Assembly (NCBI RefSeq): GCF_028745515.1
Contig: NZ_JAQZSG010000008.1
Span: 1-64,000 of the forward strand
From: Paenibacillus thermotolerans
Lineage (GTDB): Bacteria > Bacillota > Bacilli > Paenibacillales > YIM-B00363
Direction: 5' to 3'
DNA: 64,000 nucleotides
Below the pieces are notes generated by a model that worked only from the letters and a program-made list of their open reading frames with translations, was not told the origin of the DNA and did no database searches. This document shows, in pieces, positions 30,423 through 39,342 of the stretch. The translations under genes were made by a program, and so were the position numbers. Every line of letters begins with the position of its first letter. The first letter of the stretch is position 1.

Positions 30423-31021
30423 TGTTCGGGCACTATTACCGCGAGTATGCAACTCAATATATCAATACTTTGCAAACGCTGGATTTTTCTATTGTGGAAC
30501 GCATTTTTCACGAAATGGACCGGGCGAGGCGGGACGATCGGCAAGTGTTCGTGGTCGGCAACGGAGGCAGCGCCGCTTCCGCGTCGCATTGGGCGTGCGA
30601 TTTCGGCAAAGGGATCAACGTGGACGGCGCGAAGCGGCTTCGCGTCACAAGCTTGGCCGATAACGCCGCGTGGATGACGGCGCTCGGGAACGATCTGAGC
30701 TACGGGGATATTTTCGCCGAGCAGCTCAAAAACTCGCTGCGTCCCGGCGATGTGGTCGTCGGGTTGTCCGTCTCGGGCAATTCGGAGAACGTCGTGCGCG
30801 CTTTTCAATACGCAAAGGAGCAGGGAGCCATCGTAATTGCTCTGGTTGGGGCGAAGAAAGGCAGAATGGAAGCTTTGGCCGACATTGCGCTTGTCATTCC
30901 ATCCGAGGATTACGGCATCGTGGAAGATGTGCATATGTTCGTCAATCATGTCATCTCGCAACATATGAAGCAGGTGAACGTCATAGAGGCCGAAGCCGCC
31001 GTAGGCGGGGAGGGGCTTTGA
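30419..31021 (+). CDS. SIS domain protein, sugar-phosphate isomerase type (pair 1)
   Basis: Protein of 200 residues with a single SIS fold. The phosphosugar-binding parts are VVGNGGSAASASHWACDF and GLSVSGNSENVVRAF. It belongs to the GmhA/DiaA-like group but has WACDFGKGI where heptose isomerases have the HIAAELVGRF-like segment, so the substrate may differ. It is translationally coupled to the upstream ROK kinase, and the racemase homologue starts one base after its stop codon. A second SIS-ROK pair occurs at 41460-43066. Confidence 0.88.
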   Translation: MMFGHYYREYATQYINTLQTLDFSIVERIFHEMDRARRDDRQVFVVGNGGSAASASHWACDFGKGINVDGAKRLRVTSLADNAAWMTALGNDLSYGDIFAEQLKNSLRPGDVVVGLSVSGNSENVVRAFQYAKEQGAIVIALVGAKKGRMEALADIALVIPSEDYGIVEDVHMFVNHVISQHMKQVNVIEAEAAVGGEGL

Positions 31022-31022
31022 A

Positions 31023-31694
31023 ATGAAGCGGAAGCTCGCAATCATTCATACGACTCCGGTTACGATCGAACCGTTGAAGCAGCTCGCGGAGGAGCTGCTT
31101 CCCGGCTGCCGGACATTCAATTATATGGACGATACGATTTTGCCGGAGCTCGCCGAGAACGGCGGCCGGCTCGATGCCGTGAAGGAGCGCTTATGCGCTT
31201 ATGCGGCGTTTGCGGAAAAACAAGGCGCGGACTGTATCCTGAGCGCTTGCTCTTCCGTAGGAGAAATTGTCGCCGATCTGCGCAAAACCGTAAGCGTGCC
31301 GGTCATAAGAATCGACGAAGCGATGGCGGAGCGGGCCGTAGCCGCAGGCGAGCGAATCGGAGCGGCGGCCACCTTGCAAACGACGCTTCAGCCGACTTTG
31401 CAATTGTTGAACCGCAAAGCGGCGGAGGCGGGCAAATCGGTCACGGTTACGCCGGCGCTCGCGGCAGACGCTTACCGCAAGCTGATTTCCGGCGATAAGG
31501 AAGGGCATGACGCGGAGCTTGCGGCGGTGCTGACCGAGCTCGCCGCGAGCTCCGACGTCGTTGTGCTTGCCCAAGCTTCGATGGCCAGAGTCGTTGCAGC
31601 GCTTCCGGAGCAAATCAGAGGCCGATTTCTTACGAGTCCGAGACTCGGCATGGAACGGGTCAAGCTCGTAATGACCGGCGAACGTGAACGGTAA
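31023..31694 (+). CDS. Asp/Glu/hydantoin racemase superfamily protein
   Basis: Protein of 223 residues. The two catalytic Cys regions of this superfamily should lie near 79 and 185; the first is present in DCILSACSSVGE, while the second region reads VVLAQASMARVV, where Ala/Ser replace the expected Cys. That makes ordinary two-base racemase action unlikely and points to an isomerase, decarboxylase-like or binding role. It is packed between the SIS gene and the double MBL gene. Substrate unknown. Confidence 0.8.
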   Translation: MKRKLAIIHTTPVTIEPLKQLAEELLPGCRTFNYMDDTILPELAENGGRLDAVKERLCAYAAFAEKQGADCILSACSSVGEIVADLRKTVSVPVIRIDEAMAERAVAAGERIGAAATLQTTLQPTLQLLNRKAAEAGKSVTVTPALAADAYRKLISGDKEGHDAELAAVLTELAASSDVVVLAQASMARVVAALPEQIRGRFLTSPRLGMERVKLVMTGERER

Positions 31695-31828
31695 GGGCGA
31701 GATCATGGGCGGACAGGGGGAGACGGCGTTGGATGAGAGCATCATCCATACAGGGAGAGAGCGGGGCGAGGTTAACATTTTTCATTCCGGTAACGGCTGG
31801 TCGTTATAACAAAGGAGGCGAGTCGCGA

Positions 31829-33631
31829 ATGAGGCAGCTTTCCGAGCATCTGTTTTTGTATCAGGATACTTGCAATGTGTATGTGATAAAAAGCGGAGCG
31901 GAAGCGGTGCTCGTCGATTTCGGCGACGGCGGCGTGCTGGGCGCTTTGCACGGGATCGGGGTGGAGCGGGTAAGCGCCGTGCTCATGACGCATCACCACC
32001 GCGATCAGGGGCAAGGCTTGCCGAAGGCGGAGCAGGCCGGCATACCGATCCGGGTGCCGCATGCCGAGCAGGAGCTGTTCAGCGGCGCTAACGAGCACTG
32101 GCAAGCGCGGCAAATCTACAACAATTACAACGTGGGGCAGGACCGGTTTTCGCTGCTTCATTCGGTGAGCATTGCCGGGACGTTGAAGGATTATTCGAAC
32201 CTAACGATCGGCGGGCATACGTTCTGCATCGTTCCGACACCCGGCCATACGATCGGCTCGATTACCGTCATGGCGGACATCGACGGGCGGAGGGTCGCCT
32301 TTACGGGCGATTTGATCGCCGCTCCGGGCAAAGTGTGGTCGATGGCGGCCACACAGTGGACATACAACGGGGCTGAAGGTGCGGCTGCAACCGTCGCGTC
32401 GCTGCTGGATCTAAAAGACCGTCGGCCGGATGTGCTGCTGCCTTCCCACGGGGAGCCGATGGAGCAGCCGGAGCAAGCGGTCGATTTGCTTGTGGAGCGG
32501 CTGTGGGAGCTGCTGCGATACCGCAGGCAAAATCCGCGGCTGTTTCAGCTTCGCGAGAAGCCGTACGAGAACGTTACGCCGCATCTGCTGAAGAGCCGGG
32601 CGAGCTTTGCCAACTATTACGTGCTGCTTTCCGAAAGCGGCAAGGCGCTGCTCATCGATTTCGGCTACGACTTCGCGACCGGCATTCCCGCAGGAACGGA
32701 TCGGGCCTCGCGCAGGCCTTGGCTTTACAGCATACCTAAGCTGAAGGCCGATTACGGAGTCACTTCCATTGATGCGGTGTTACTCACGCATTACCATGAC
32801 GACCACGTCGCGGGCTGCAATTTGCTTAGGGATGTGGAGGGGACGCAAGTTTGGGCGGCCGAAAGCTTTGCCGACGTGCTGGAGCGTCCCGATCGTTACG
32901 ATGTGCCGTGCCTTTGGCACGATCCTATCCCGGTTGACCGGAAGGTTCCGCTGCACAGCACCGTTCGCTGGGAGGAATACGAGTTCACGTTATATCCGCT
33001 GCCGGGGCATACGTTGTATGCCGTCGCGATTTATTTCGAAACGGACGGCAAGCGGGTGGTGGCCGGCGGGGACCAATATCAAGGCGACGACGGCCTGCTT
33101 TGGAATTACGTGTATCAGAACCGGTTCCGGATCGACGATTACCGGTTGAGCGCCGAGCTGTACCGGAAGCTGCAGCCGGACGTCATCATTACCGGCCACT
33201 GGGAGCCGCTTTGGGTCGAGCCGCCGTATTTCGAGGAGCTTAAGGAGCGGGGCGAGGCGTTGGCACGCCTTCACCGCGAGCTTCTGCCGCTCGAGGCGGC
33301 GGATTTCGGAGCGGAGGGCTTAAGCGCGAGAATGATGCCGTACCAGATGACGATGAAACCGGGGGAGACGGCATCGATCGGTGCGGAAATCGCGAATCCT
33401 TTTGCCCATGAAGAAACGGTTACGGTCCGGCTGATCGCTCCGGACGGCTGGCAGGTCGAGGAGCAGGAGCGGCAGCTGCATATGAAGTCGAACGCAAGAG
33501 AGACGGTGCAATTTGACATTACGGCGCCTGAGGGTCTTGCTGCCAGAAGAGTCCGCGTCGCCATCGATATGACCGCAGGCGAAACGAGATTCGGGCAGCA
33601 GGCGGAAGCGCTCATTACGGTTCAAGGCTAA
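31829..33631 (+). CDS. Protein with two tandem MBL-fold domains and a C-terminal sandwich domain
   Basis: Protein of 600 residues. Domain one (about 1-240) has HHHRDQ at 55-60, followed by PTPGHTIGS, TGDL and SHGEP. Domain two (about 270-490) has HYHDDH at 321-326, PLPGHT, GGDQYQG and TGHWEP. Both look like glyoxalase II-type hydrolases, but domain one has Gln in place of the last His of the metal motif. The C-terminal 100 residues (MKPGETASIGAEIANP, then VRLIAPDGWQV) form a beta-sandwich like those that follow glycosidases. ATG 31829 follows AAAGGAGG. The substrate is unknown; an esterase or lactonase role in glycan use is inference. Confidence 0.85.
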   Translation: MRQLSEHLFLYQDTCNVYVIKSGAEAVLVDFGDGGVLGALHGIGVERVSAVLMTHHHRDQGQGLPKAEQAGIPIRVPHAEQELFSGANEHWQARQIYNNYNVGQDRFSLLHSVSIAGTLKDYSNLTIGGHTFCIVPTPGHTIGSITVMADIDGRRVAFTGDLIAAPGKVWSMAATQWTYNGAEGAAATVASLLDLKDRRPDVLLPSHGEPMEQPEQAVDLLVERLWELLRYRRQNPRLFQLREKPYENVTPHLLKSRASFANYYVLLSESGKALLIDFGYDFATGIPAGTDRASRRPWLYSIPKLKADYGVTSIDAVLLTHYHDDHVAGCNLLRDVEGTQVWAAESFADVLERPDRYDVPCLWHDPIPVDRKVPLHSTVRWEEYEFTLYPLPGHTLYAVAIYFETDGKRVVAGGDQYQGDDGLLWNYVYQNRFRIDDYRLSAELYRKLQPDVIITGHWEPLWVEPPYFEELKERGEALARLHRELLPLEAADFGAEGLSARMMPYQMTMKPGETASIGAEIANPFAHEETVTVRLIAPDGWQVEEQERQLHMKSNARETVQFDITAPEGLAARRVRVAIDMTAGETRFGQQAEALITVQG

Positions 33632-33660
33632 AAACGTTGTATCCGAGGAGGCTTATCTAT

Positions 33661-36084
33661 ATGAAGCAAAAGAAGCTGCACATGATCGGCAATGCGCATT
33701 TGGACCCGGTATGGCTGTGGCAATGGCAGGAAGGGTTTCAGGAAACGAAAGCGACGTTCCGCTCCGCTCTGGACCGGATCGCCGAGTCGGACGACTTTCT
33801 ATTCACCTCGAGCTCCGCGGCGTTCTATGAATGGGTGGAAAACAACGACCCGGGCATGTTCGAGGAAATTCGGCAGCGCGTGCGCGAAGGTCGGTGGCAA
33901 ATCGTCGGAGGCTGGTGGATTCAGCCCGATTGCAACATTCCCGGCGGCGAATCGTTCGTGCGGCAAGGGCTTTACGGCCAGCGCTACTTTAAAGAGAAGT
34001 TCGGCGTGACGGCGAAGGTCGGCTACAACGTCGACAGCTTCGGCCATCACGGCATGCTGCCGCAAATTTTGAAGAAAAGCGGGATGGACTACTACGTTAT
34101 GATGCGTCCGATGCCGAACGAGAAAGGGCTCCCCGGCCGGCTGTTCCAATGGGAATCGGACGACGGCTCGCGTGTGCTGACGTTCCGCATTATGTTCGAA
34201 TACTGCACGTGGGGCAAAGAGCTCGATAAGCATATCCGGCGCTGCGCGACCGAGCTGAAGGAGCCGTTCGACGAGCTGATGTGCTTCTACGGCGTCGGCA
34301 ACCACGGCGGCGGACCGACGAAGGAAAACATCGCAAGCATCCGCAGACTGAACGAGGACCCGGAGCTGCCGGAGCTCGTGTTCAGCACGCCGAACGCATT
34401 CTTCGAGGAAGTGGAGAAGCAGGGGCTTCCGTTCCCGGTCGTCCACGACGATCTGCAGCATCACGCGAGCGGCTGCTATGCGGCCCATTCCGGAATCAAG
34501 CAGTGGAACCGTCAAGCGGAGAACAAGCTCATTGCAGCGGAAAAATGGTCCGCGTTAGCCGATTGGGTAAATAGGCAGCCGTATCCGAAAGAGTACGGGC
34601 GCGCCTGGAAAAACGTTCTCTTCAACCAGTTCCACGACATTCTTGCGGGGACGAGCATCGAGCCGGCGTACGAGGATGCGCGCAACATGCACGGCGAGGC
34701 GATGTCGATCGCCGACCGGGGCCTCAATTACGCCATCCAATCGTTCTCGTGGAACATCAGCATCGAGCAGGAGGACGGCATGAAGCCGATCGTCGTATTC
34801 AATCCGCATTCCTGGAACAGCAAGGTGAATGTGGAGCTGGAAATCGGCGGTTTGAAAGACGGTTCCGTGCTTGTGGACGAGACCGGCGCGCAAGTCGCGT
34901 GCCAGTCGGTGCAGCCGCAGGCGACGTCCGGCGGAAGATACCGGCTCAGCTTCGTCGCGGACCTGCCTCCGATAGGCTACCGCGTGTATAAGCTGCTGCC
35001 GGAGGGGAGGCTGCCGAAGGCGGACGTGCAGCCGATCAAGGCGAACGACTACTCTCTTGAAAATGATCGCTTCCGGCTCGAGTTCGACCCGAAGACCGGA
35101 TATATCAGCTCTCTGTTCGACAAGAAGGCGGACACGGAAGTGTTCCGGGGCGATGCCGCGAAGCCGGTCGTCATCGAGGACGCTTCCGATACGTGGAGCC
35201 ACAACGTGTTCCATTTCAATAAAGCCGTCGGCGCGTTTGCGGCGACGAGCGTGCAGCGGGTGGAGCACGGCCCGGTGAAGTCGGTCGTTCGGGTGGTAAG
35301 CGAATACGGAAGCTCGAAGCTTATTCAAGACTTCGCGATGTACCGCGAGCTGGACCAGATTGATGTGAAGGTAACCGTCGATTGGCGGGAGCAGTTCAAA
35401 ATGCTCAAGCTCGTCTTCCCGGTCAACCTCATATTTACGCGTCAAAGCTATGAAATTCCGTACGGATATATCGAGCGCGAGCACAACGGCGAGGAAGAGC
35501 CGGGCCAAAGCTGGATCGATTACTCCGGCATCATCCGAAACGGCGGAACGGTGTACGGCGTAAGCCTGCTGAACGACGCCAAGTACAGCTACAGCATCCA
35601 TAACAAGGAGATGGCGATGACGGTGCTGCGCAGCCCGATTTACGCGCACCACGACCCGCTCGTCCCGGACCCGAAGGGTCATTATACGTTTATCGATCAA
35701 GGCATCCAGACGTTCAATTATACGCTGCTGCCGCATGAAGGAAACTGGGAGCAGGCGGGCACGGTGAAGCGCGCGGCGGAGCTGAATCAGCGTCCGATCT
35801 CCATTATCGAGACGTACCATCAAGGGAAGCTTCCGCAAAAGAAAAGCTTCCTGAGCGTGGACAAGGACAACGTCGTCGTCGGCGCCTTGAAGCAAGCGGA
35901 GGATAACGACGATATCATTATTCGCTGCTACGAGACGACGAAAACGGCCACGGAGGCGACGATTTCGCTTCCGGAGTGGAACCGCGAAATCAAGGCGAAA
36001 TTCGGACCGTGCGAAATCAAGACGTTCCGCGTTCCGAAGGATGAAAGCATCCCGGTAACGGAAACGAATTTGCTCGAATGGTGA
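33661..36084 (+). CDS. Alpha-mannosidase, GH38 family
   Basis: Cytoplasmic zinc enzyme of 807 residues that removes alpha-linked mannose with retention. Zinc ligands include H13 and D15 in GNAHLDPVWLW; the nucleophile is D125 in YNVDSFGHHG, and a further His lies in HHASGCYAA. The N-terminal catalytic domain, the central three-helix region and the C-terminal beta domains are all complete. ATG 33661 follows GAGGAGG. No signal peptide, so it acts on imported oligosaccharides. The beta-mannosidase gene follows after 20 bases, a pairing that fits breakdown of N-glycan-like or other mannosides. Confidence 0.95.
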   Translation: MKQKKLHMIGNAHLDPVWLWQWQEGFQETKATFRSALDRIAESDDFLFTSSSAAFYEWVENNDPGMFEEIRQRVREGRWQIVGGWWIQPDCNIPGGESFVRQGLYGQRYFKEKFGVTAKVGYNVDSFGHHGMLPQILKKSGMDYYVMMRPMPNEKGLPGRLFQWESDDGSRVLTFRIMFEYCTWGKELDKHIRRCATELKEPFDELMCFYGVGNHGGGPTKENIASIRRLNEDPELPELVFSTPNAFFEEVEKQGLPFPVVHDDLQHHASGCYAAHSGIKQWNRQAENKLIAAEKWSALADWVNRQPYPKEYGRAWKNVLFNQFHDILAGTSIEPAYEDARNMHGEAMSIADRGLNYAIQSFSWNISIEQEDGMKPIVVFNPHSWNSKVNVELEIGGLKDGSVLVDETGAQVACQSVQPQATSGGRYRLSFVADLPPIGYRVYKLLPEGRLPKADVQPIKANDYSLENDRFRLEFDPKTGYISSLFDKKADTEVFRGDAAKPVVIEDASDTWSHNVFHFNKAVGAFAATSVQRVEHGPVKSVVRVVSEYGSSKLIQDFAMYRELDQIDVKVTVDWREQFKMLKLVFPVNLIFTRQSYEIPYGYIEREHNGEEEPGQSWIDYSGIIRNGGTVYGVSLLNDAKYSYSIHNKEMAMTVLRSPIYAHHDPLVPDPKGHYTFIDQGIQTFNYTLLPHEGNWEQAGTVKRAAELNQRPISIIETYHQGKLPQKKSFLSVDKDNVVVGALKQAEDNDDIIIRCYETTKTATEATISLPEWNREIKAKFGPCEIKTFRVPKDESIPVTETNLLEW

Positions 36085-36104
36085 TCGCGGAAGCGGAGGC
36101 TCTT

Positions 36105-38666
36105 ATGCATACGATCATTTCTTTAAACGGGGACGATTGGCTGTTCAAGGATTTCGTCGGGGAGGACTGGATTTGGCGCCATTCGGAAAAGCCGGATTCC
36201 CGCGACGTTCGGTGGTGGCGGCAAGGAACGGTGCCGGGCAGTGTGCATCACGATTTGCTCCGGCTAAGCGAAATACCGGACCCTTACTTCGAGCGCAATA
36301 GCCTGCTGGTCGAATGGGTGCCGCAGCGCACTTGGATTTACAAGAAGCGGTTCCGCGTCGGCGAAGAGCATCGGGGCAAACGGATTCGGCTCGTCTTCAA
36401 AGGCATCGATTACGAGGCGCACATTTATTTGAACGGGGAGCGGCTGGGCAGCCACGCCGGCATGTATACTCCCGCCGAGTTCGATATTGAGGACCGCGTA
36501 TCGTTCGGAGAAGACAATTTGCTCGCCGTAGTGATCGAGAAGGCGCCGGACGAACAGCCGCAGGTGAGCAAAACCAGGTACGTGCGCACGCACAAAAGCC
36601 GGATGACGTACTGGTGGGACTTTTGCCCGCGCATGATTCATATCGGCATATGGGACGACGTCTATTTGAAGGTTACCGGTTCGGCGCGGCTTGACGATGT
36701 GTTTGTGCGCCCGCTGCTTTCGGACGATTGTTCCGCGGCGGACGTATCGGTTTCCGTACGCATGAATGCGAATCGAACCATGAACGCTGCGATCGACATT
36801 TCGCTGCTGCATAACGGTTCGGAGGTGGCGTCACACCGTGCGGAGCACGTGTTGCCGGAGGGGGAAACGGGCATTCATGTTCGTCTCCCCGTGGACGCGC
36901 CTCGGCTTTGGTGGCCGAACGGGATCGGAGATGCCGATTTGTACGAAGCCAGAGTGAAGGTGTCCGAAGCCGGAGGCGGAGCGGCATCCGACGAGCGTAT
37001 CGTAACGTTCGGCATACGGAAGATCGAGCTGGTACGCAACGAGACGGAGGACGAGTCGGCGAGACCGTACACGTTCGTGGTGAACGGCTTTAAGGTGTAT
37101 ATCAAAGGCTGGAACTGGGTGCCGATCGATGCGATGTACGGGGTGGACCGTCCGGCCAAGCTGGAGAGGCTGCTTACGCTGGCGAAGCGGGCCAATGTGA
37201 ATATGCTGCGCGTCTGGGGCGGCGGTTTGATCGAGAAGGATGCGTTTTACGAATGGTGCGACCGTCTCGGCATCATGGTATGGCAGGAGTTTATTCAGTC
37301 GAGCTCCGGGATTGAAAACAAACCTTCGGACGATCCGGCGTTTATCGACATGATGGTACGGGAAGCGGAGCAAATCATTCCGCGGAAGCGCAACCACCCT
37401 TCGCTTGCGCTTTGGTGCGGAGGCAACGAGCTTCAAGGCCCTGGCGACACGCCGCTCGACGATAACGAGCCTGTGCTCGGAGCGCTGCGCGACGTCGTGG
37501 CGCGGCTTGATCCGGACCGCCACTGGCTGCCTACGTCACCGACGGGACGGGTGTTTATGAACAGCCTCGAGAATATCGAGAAGGATGCGCTGTCGCTGCA
37601 CGACGTGCACGGGCCATGGGAGCATCAAGGGCTGACGTCGCAGTATACGCTTTACAATCGTGGCGCGTCGCTGCTTCACAGCGAATTCGGCGTGGAAGGC
37701 ATGACGAATCGGCGTGTGCTCGATAAGACGATCTCCAAGCAGCATCAATGGCCGGCAGGCAGGGACAACCCGGTCTATTTCCACCGGGGGTCCTGGTGGA
37801 ACAACGAGAAGCTCGTGCAGGAATCGTTCGGCGGCATCGAAGAGGTCGGAACGTTGATCAAGGCGAGCCAGTTTATGCAGGCGGAGGGGCTCCGCTATGC
37901 GGTGGAGGCCAATCTGCGCAGACAGTTCCAAAGCAGCGGCACGCTGCCGTGGCAATTTAACGAGCCGTTCCCGAACGCGTATTGCACTTCGGCGATCGAC
38001 TATTACGCAGAGCCGAAGGCCGTGTATTACGCGGTGAGCCGGGCATACGGCCCTGTTCACGTCTCGGCTCGGTTCGATTCTCAAGTGTGGGCGGGGCAAG
38101 ATCGATTCGCAGCCGAAGCATGGGCCGTGGATGCAACCGGCATAGGCTTGGAAGATGCAATGCTGACAATGGGGCTAGTCGGGGCATCGGGCAAACGTTA
38201 CTCGGAGCGGACGGAGCGGGTGCATGTGCCCCCGAACGGCTCCGGCCGTCTTGCCGGTTTTACCGCTGCGCTTGCCGATGTGGATGATGAGCTGTTTTTT
38301 CTTGATATAACGTTGGAGGATGCGGAAGGCGCTCTGATCTCCACCAACCGGTATTTATTCAGCCGCACCGAAAACTTGCAGCCGATGCTGACCGCTCCGG
38401 AGACGATATTGGGTAGCGGGCTGCGAAAGAACGGCGACGTATGGGACGTCACCGTTACGAATTCGGGAAGCTATGCCGCCTTAGACGTTCGCTTGGAAGA
38501 TGCACGCGACCCGTCGGCGGAAGGCTATGCGTATTTTGAAGACAACTGCTTTTCTCTGTTTCCGGGGGAAAGCCGAACGGTCCGGGTCGAATGGAGCCAT
38601 GTCGACGAACATGAGCGCAAGACAGCGCTATCGGCTTGGAATACGGCGATAACGATCATACAGTGA
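36105..38666 (+). CDS. Beta-mannosidase, GH2 family
   Basis: Cytoplasmic enzyme of 853 residues releasing terminal beta-mannose. The N-terminal sugar-binding domain (VPGSVHHDLLR, then YLNGERLGSHAGMY) and the TIM barrel are of the mannosidase type. The acid/base is E442 in WCGGNELQG and the nucleophile E527 in LHSEFGVEG; the barrel also has NMLRVWGGGLIE, typical of beta-mannosidases. ATG 36105 follows GCGGAGG. It sits between GH38 and the aldolase gene. With GH38 it could clear Man-beta-GlcNAc cores or other mixed mannosides. Confidence 0.94.
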   Translation: MHTIISLNGDDWLFKDFVGEDWIWRHSEKPDSRDVRWWRQGTVPGSVHHDLLRLSEIPDPYFERNSLLVEWVPQRTWIYKKRFRVGEEHRGKRIRLVFKGIDYEAHIYLNGERLGSHAGMYTPAEFDIEDRVSFGEDNLLAVVIEKAPDEQPQVSKTRYVRTHKSRMTYWWDFCPRMIHIGIWDDVYLKVTGSARLDDVFVRPLLSDDCSAADVSVSVRMNANRTMNAAIDISLLHNGSEVASHRAEHVLPEGETGIHVRLPVDAPRLWWPNGIGDADLYEARVKVSEAGGGAASDERIVTFGIRKIELVRNETEDESARPYTFVVNGFKVYIKGWNWVPIDAMYGVDRPAKLERLLTLAKRANVNMLRVWGGGLIEKDAFYEWCDRLGIMVWQEFIQSSSGIENKPSDDPAFIDMMVREAEQIIPRKRNHPSLALWCGGNELQGPGDTPLDDNEPVLGALRDVVARLDPDRHWLPTSPTGRVFMNSLENIEKDALSLHDVHGPWEHQGLTSQYTLYNRGASLLHSEFGVEGMTNRRVLDKTISKQHQWPAGRDNPVYFHRGSWWNNEKLVQESFGGIEEVGTLIKASQFMQAEGLRYAVEANLRRQFQSSGTLPWQFNEPFPNAYCTSAIDYYAEPKAVYYAVSRAYGPVHVSARFDSQVWAGQDRFAAEAWAVDATGIGLEDAMLTMGLVGASGKRYSERTERVHVPPNGSGRLAGFTAALADVDDELFFLDITLEDAEGALISTNRYLFSRTENLQPMLTAPETILGSGLRKNGDVWDVTVTNSGSYAALDVRLEDARDPSAEGYAYFEDNCFSLFPGESRTVRVEWSHVDEHERKTALSAWNTAITIIQ

Positions 38667-38679
38667 GGAGGCGGAGCAA

Positions 38680-39342
38680 GTGCTGACGACCGGCGAAGCA
38701 AAAAAACAGCTGCAGGCTGCGGGACGCTACATGATGCAGTACGGCTTGGCCTGGGGCAACGCAGGCAATATCAGCGCGCGGACCGGGGAGAATCGGTACG
38801 TCATTTCGGCGAGCGGCACGTTTCTTGGGGAACTGGAGGACGACGATCTCGTCGAGTGCTCCTTTACGGGCGGCTTGGTGGAGCGCGGTGCGAAGAAGCC
38901 GTCCAAAGAGCTGCCGATGCACAGGGCGATCTACGAGGAGAGGCCGGACATCGGCGCGGTGCTGCATGCTTCTCCCTTCTACAGCACGCTTGTTGCCTGC
39001 TCCGACGTCGCGCTTCCGTCCGAGCTGTTTGTTGAGACGATGTATTATTTGGAACGCGCCGAGCGCGTACCGTACCGTCATCCCGGCTCGGAAGCGCTGG
39101 GCGAAGCGGTGAGGGAGCGGGCGCGGAGCGCAAATATCCTGTTGCTGGAAAACCACGGCGTGCTCGTTTACGATACAAGCGTAAGGGAAGCCCGCATGGC
39201 GCTGCAGACGCTGGAGATGGCGTGCAAGATGCTGGTGGCCGCCAGAGGGTCCGGTATACATTTGAAGCCTCTTGCCCCGGATACCGTTCACGATTTTCTT
39301 CATAACGCGGGATATAAGCCTAGAAGGAAGTGGGACGCGTGA
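38680..39342 (+). CDS. Class II aldolase/adducin family protein (OtnC/FucA type)
   Basis: Zinc enzyme of 220 residues. Family segments are GNAGNISART, the KPSKELPMHRAIYEERPDIGAVLHAS region and ENHGVLVYDTS, holding the Glu and His ligands. Relatives are fuculose-phosphate aldolase and 3-oxo-tetronate 4-phosphate decarboxylase (OtnC). GTG 38680 follows GAGGAGG. Its stop overlaps the start of the DUF1537 kinase gene (GTGA); an aldolase of this family coupled to a DUF1537 kinase is the pattern of four-carbon acid sugar catabolism, which favours the OtnC role. Confidence 0.9.
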   Translation: MLTTGEAKKQLQAAGRYMMQYGLAWGNAGNISARTGENRYVISASGTFLGELEDDDLVECSFTGGLVERGAKKPSKELPMHRAIYEERPDIGAVLHASPFYSTLVACSDVALPSELFVETMYYLERAERVPYRHPGSEALGEAVRERARSANILLLENHGVLVYDTSVREARMALQTLEMACKMLVAARGSGIHLKPLAPDTVHDFLHNAGYKPRRKWDA

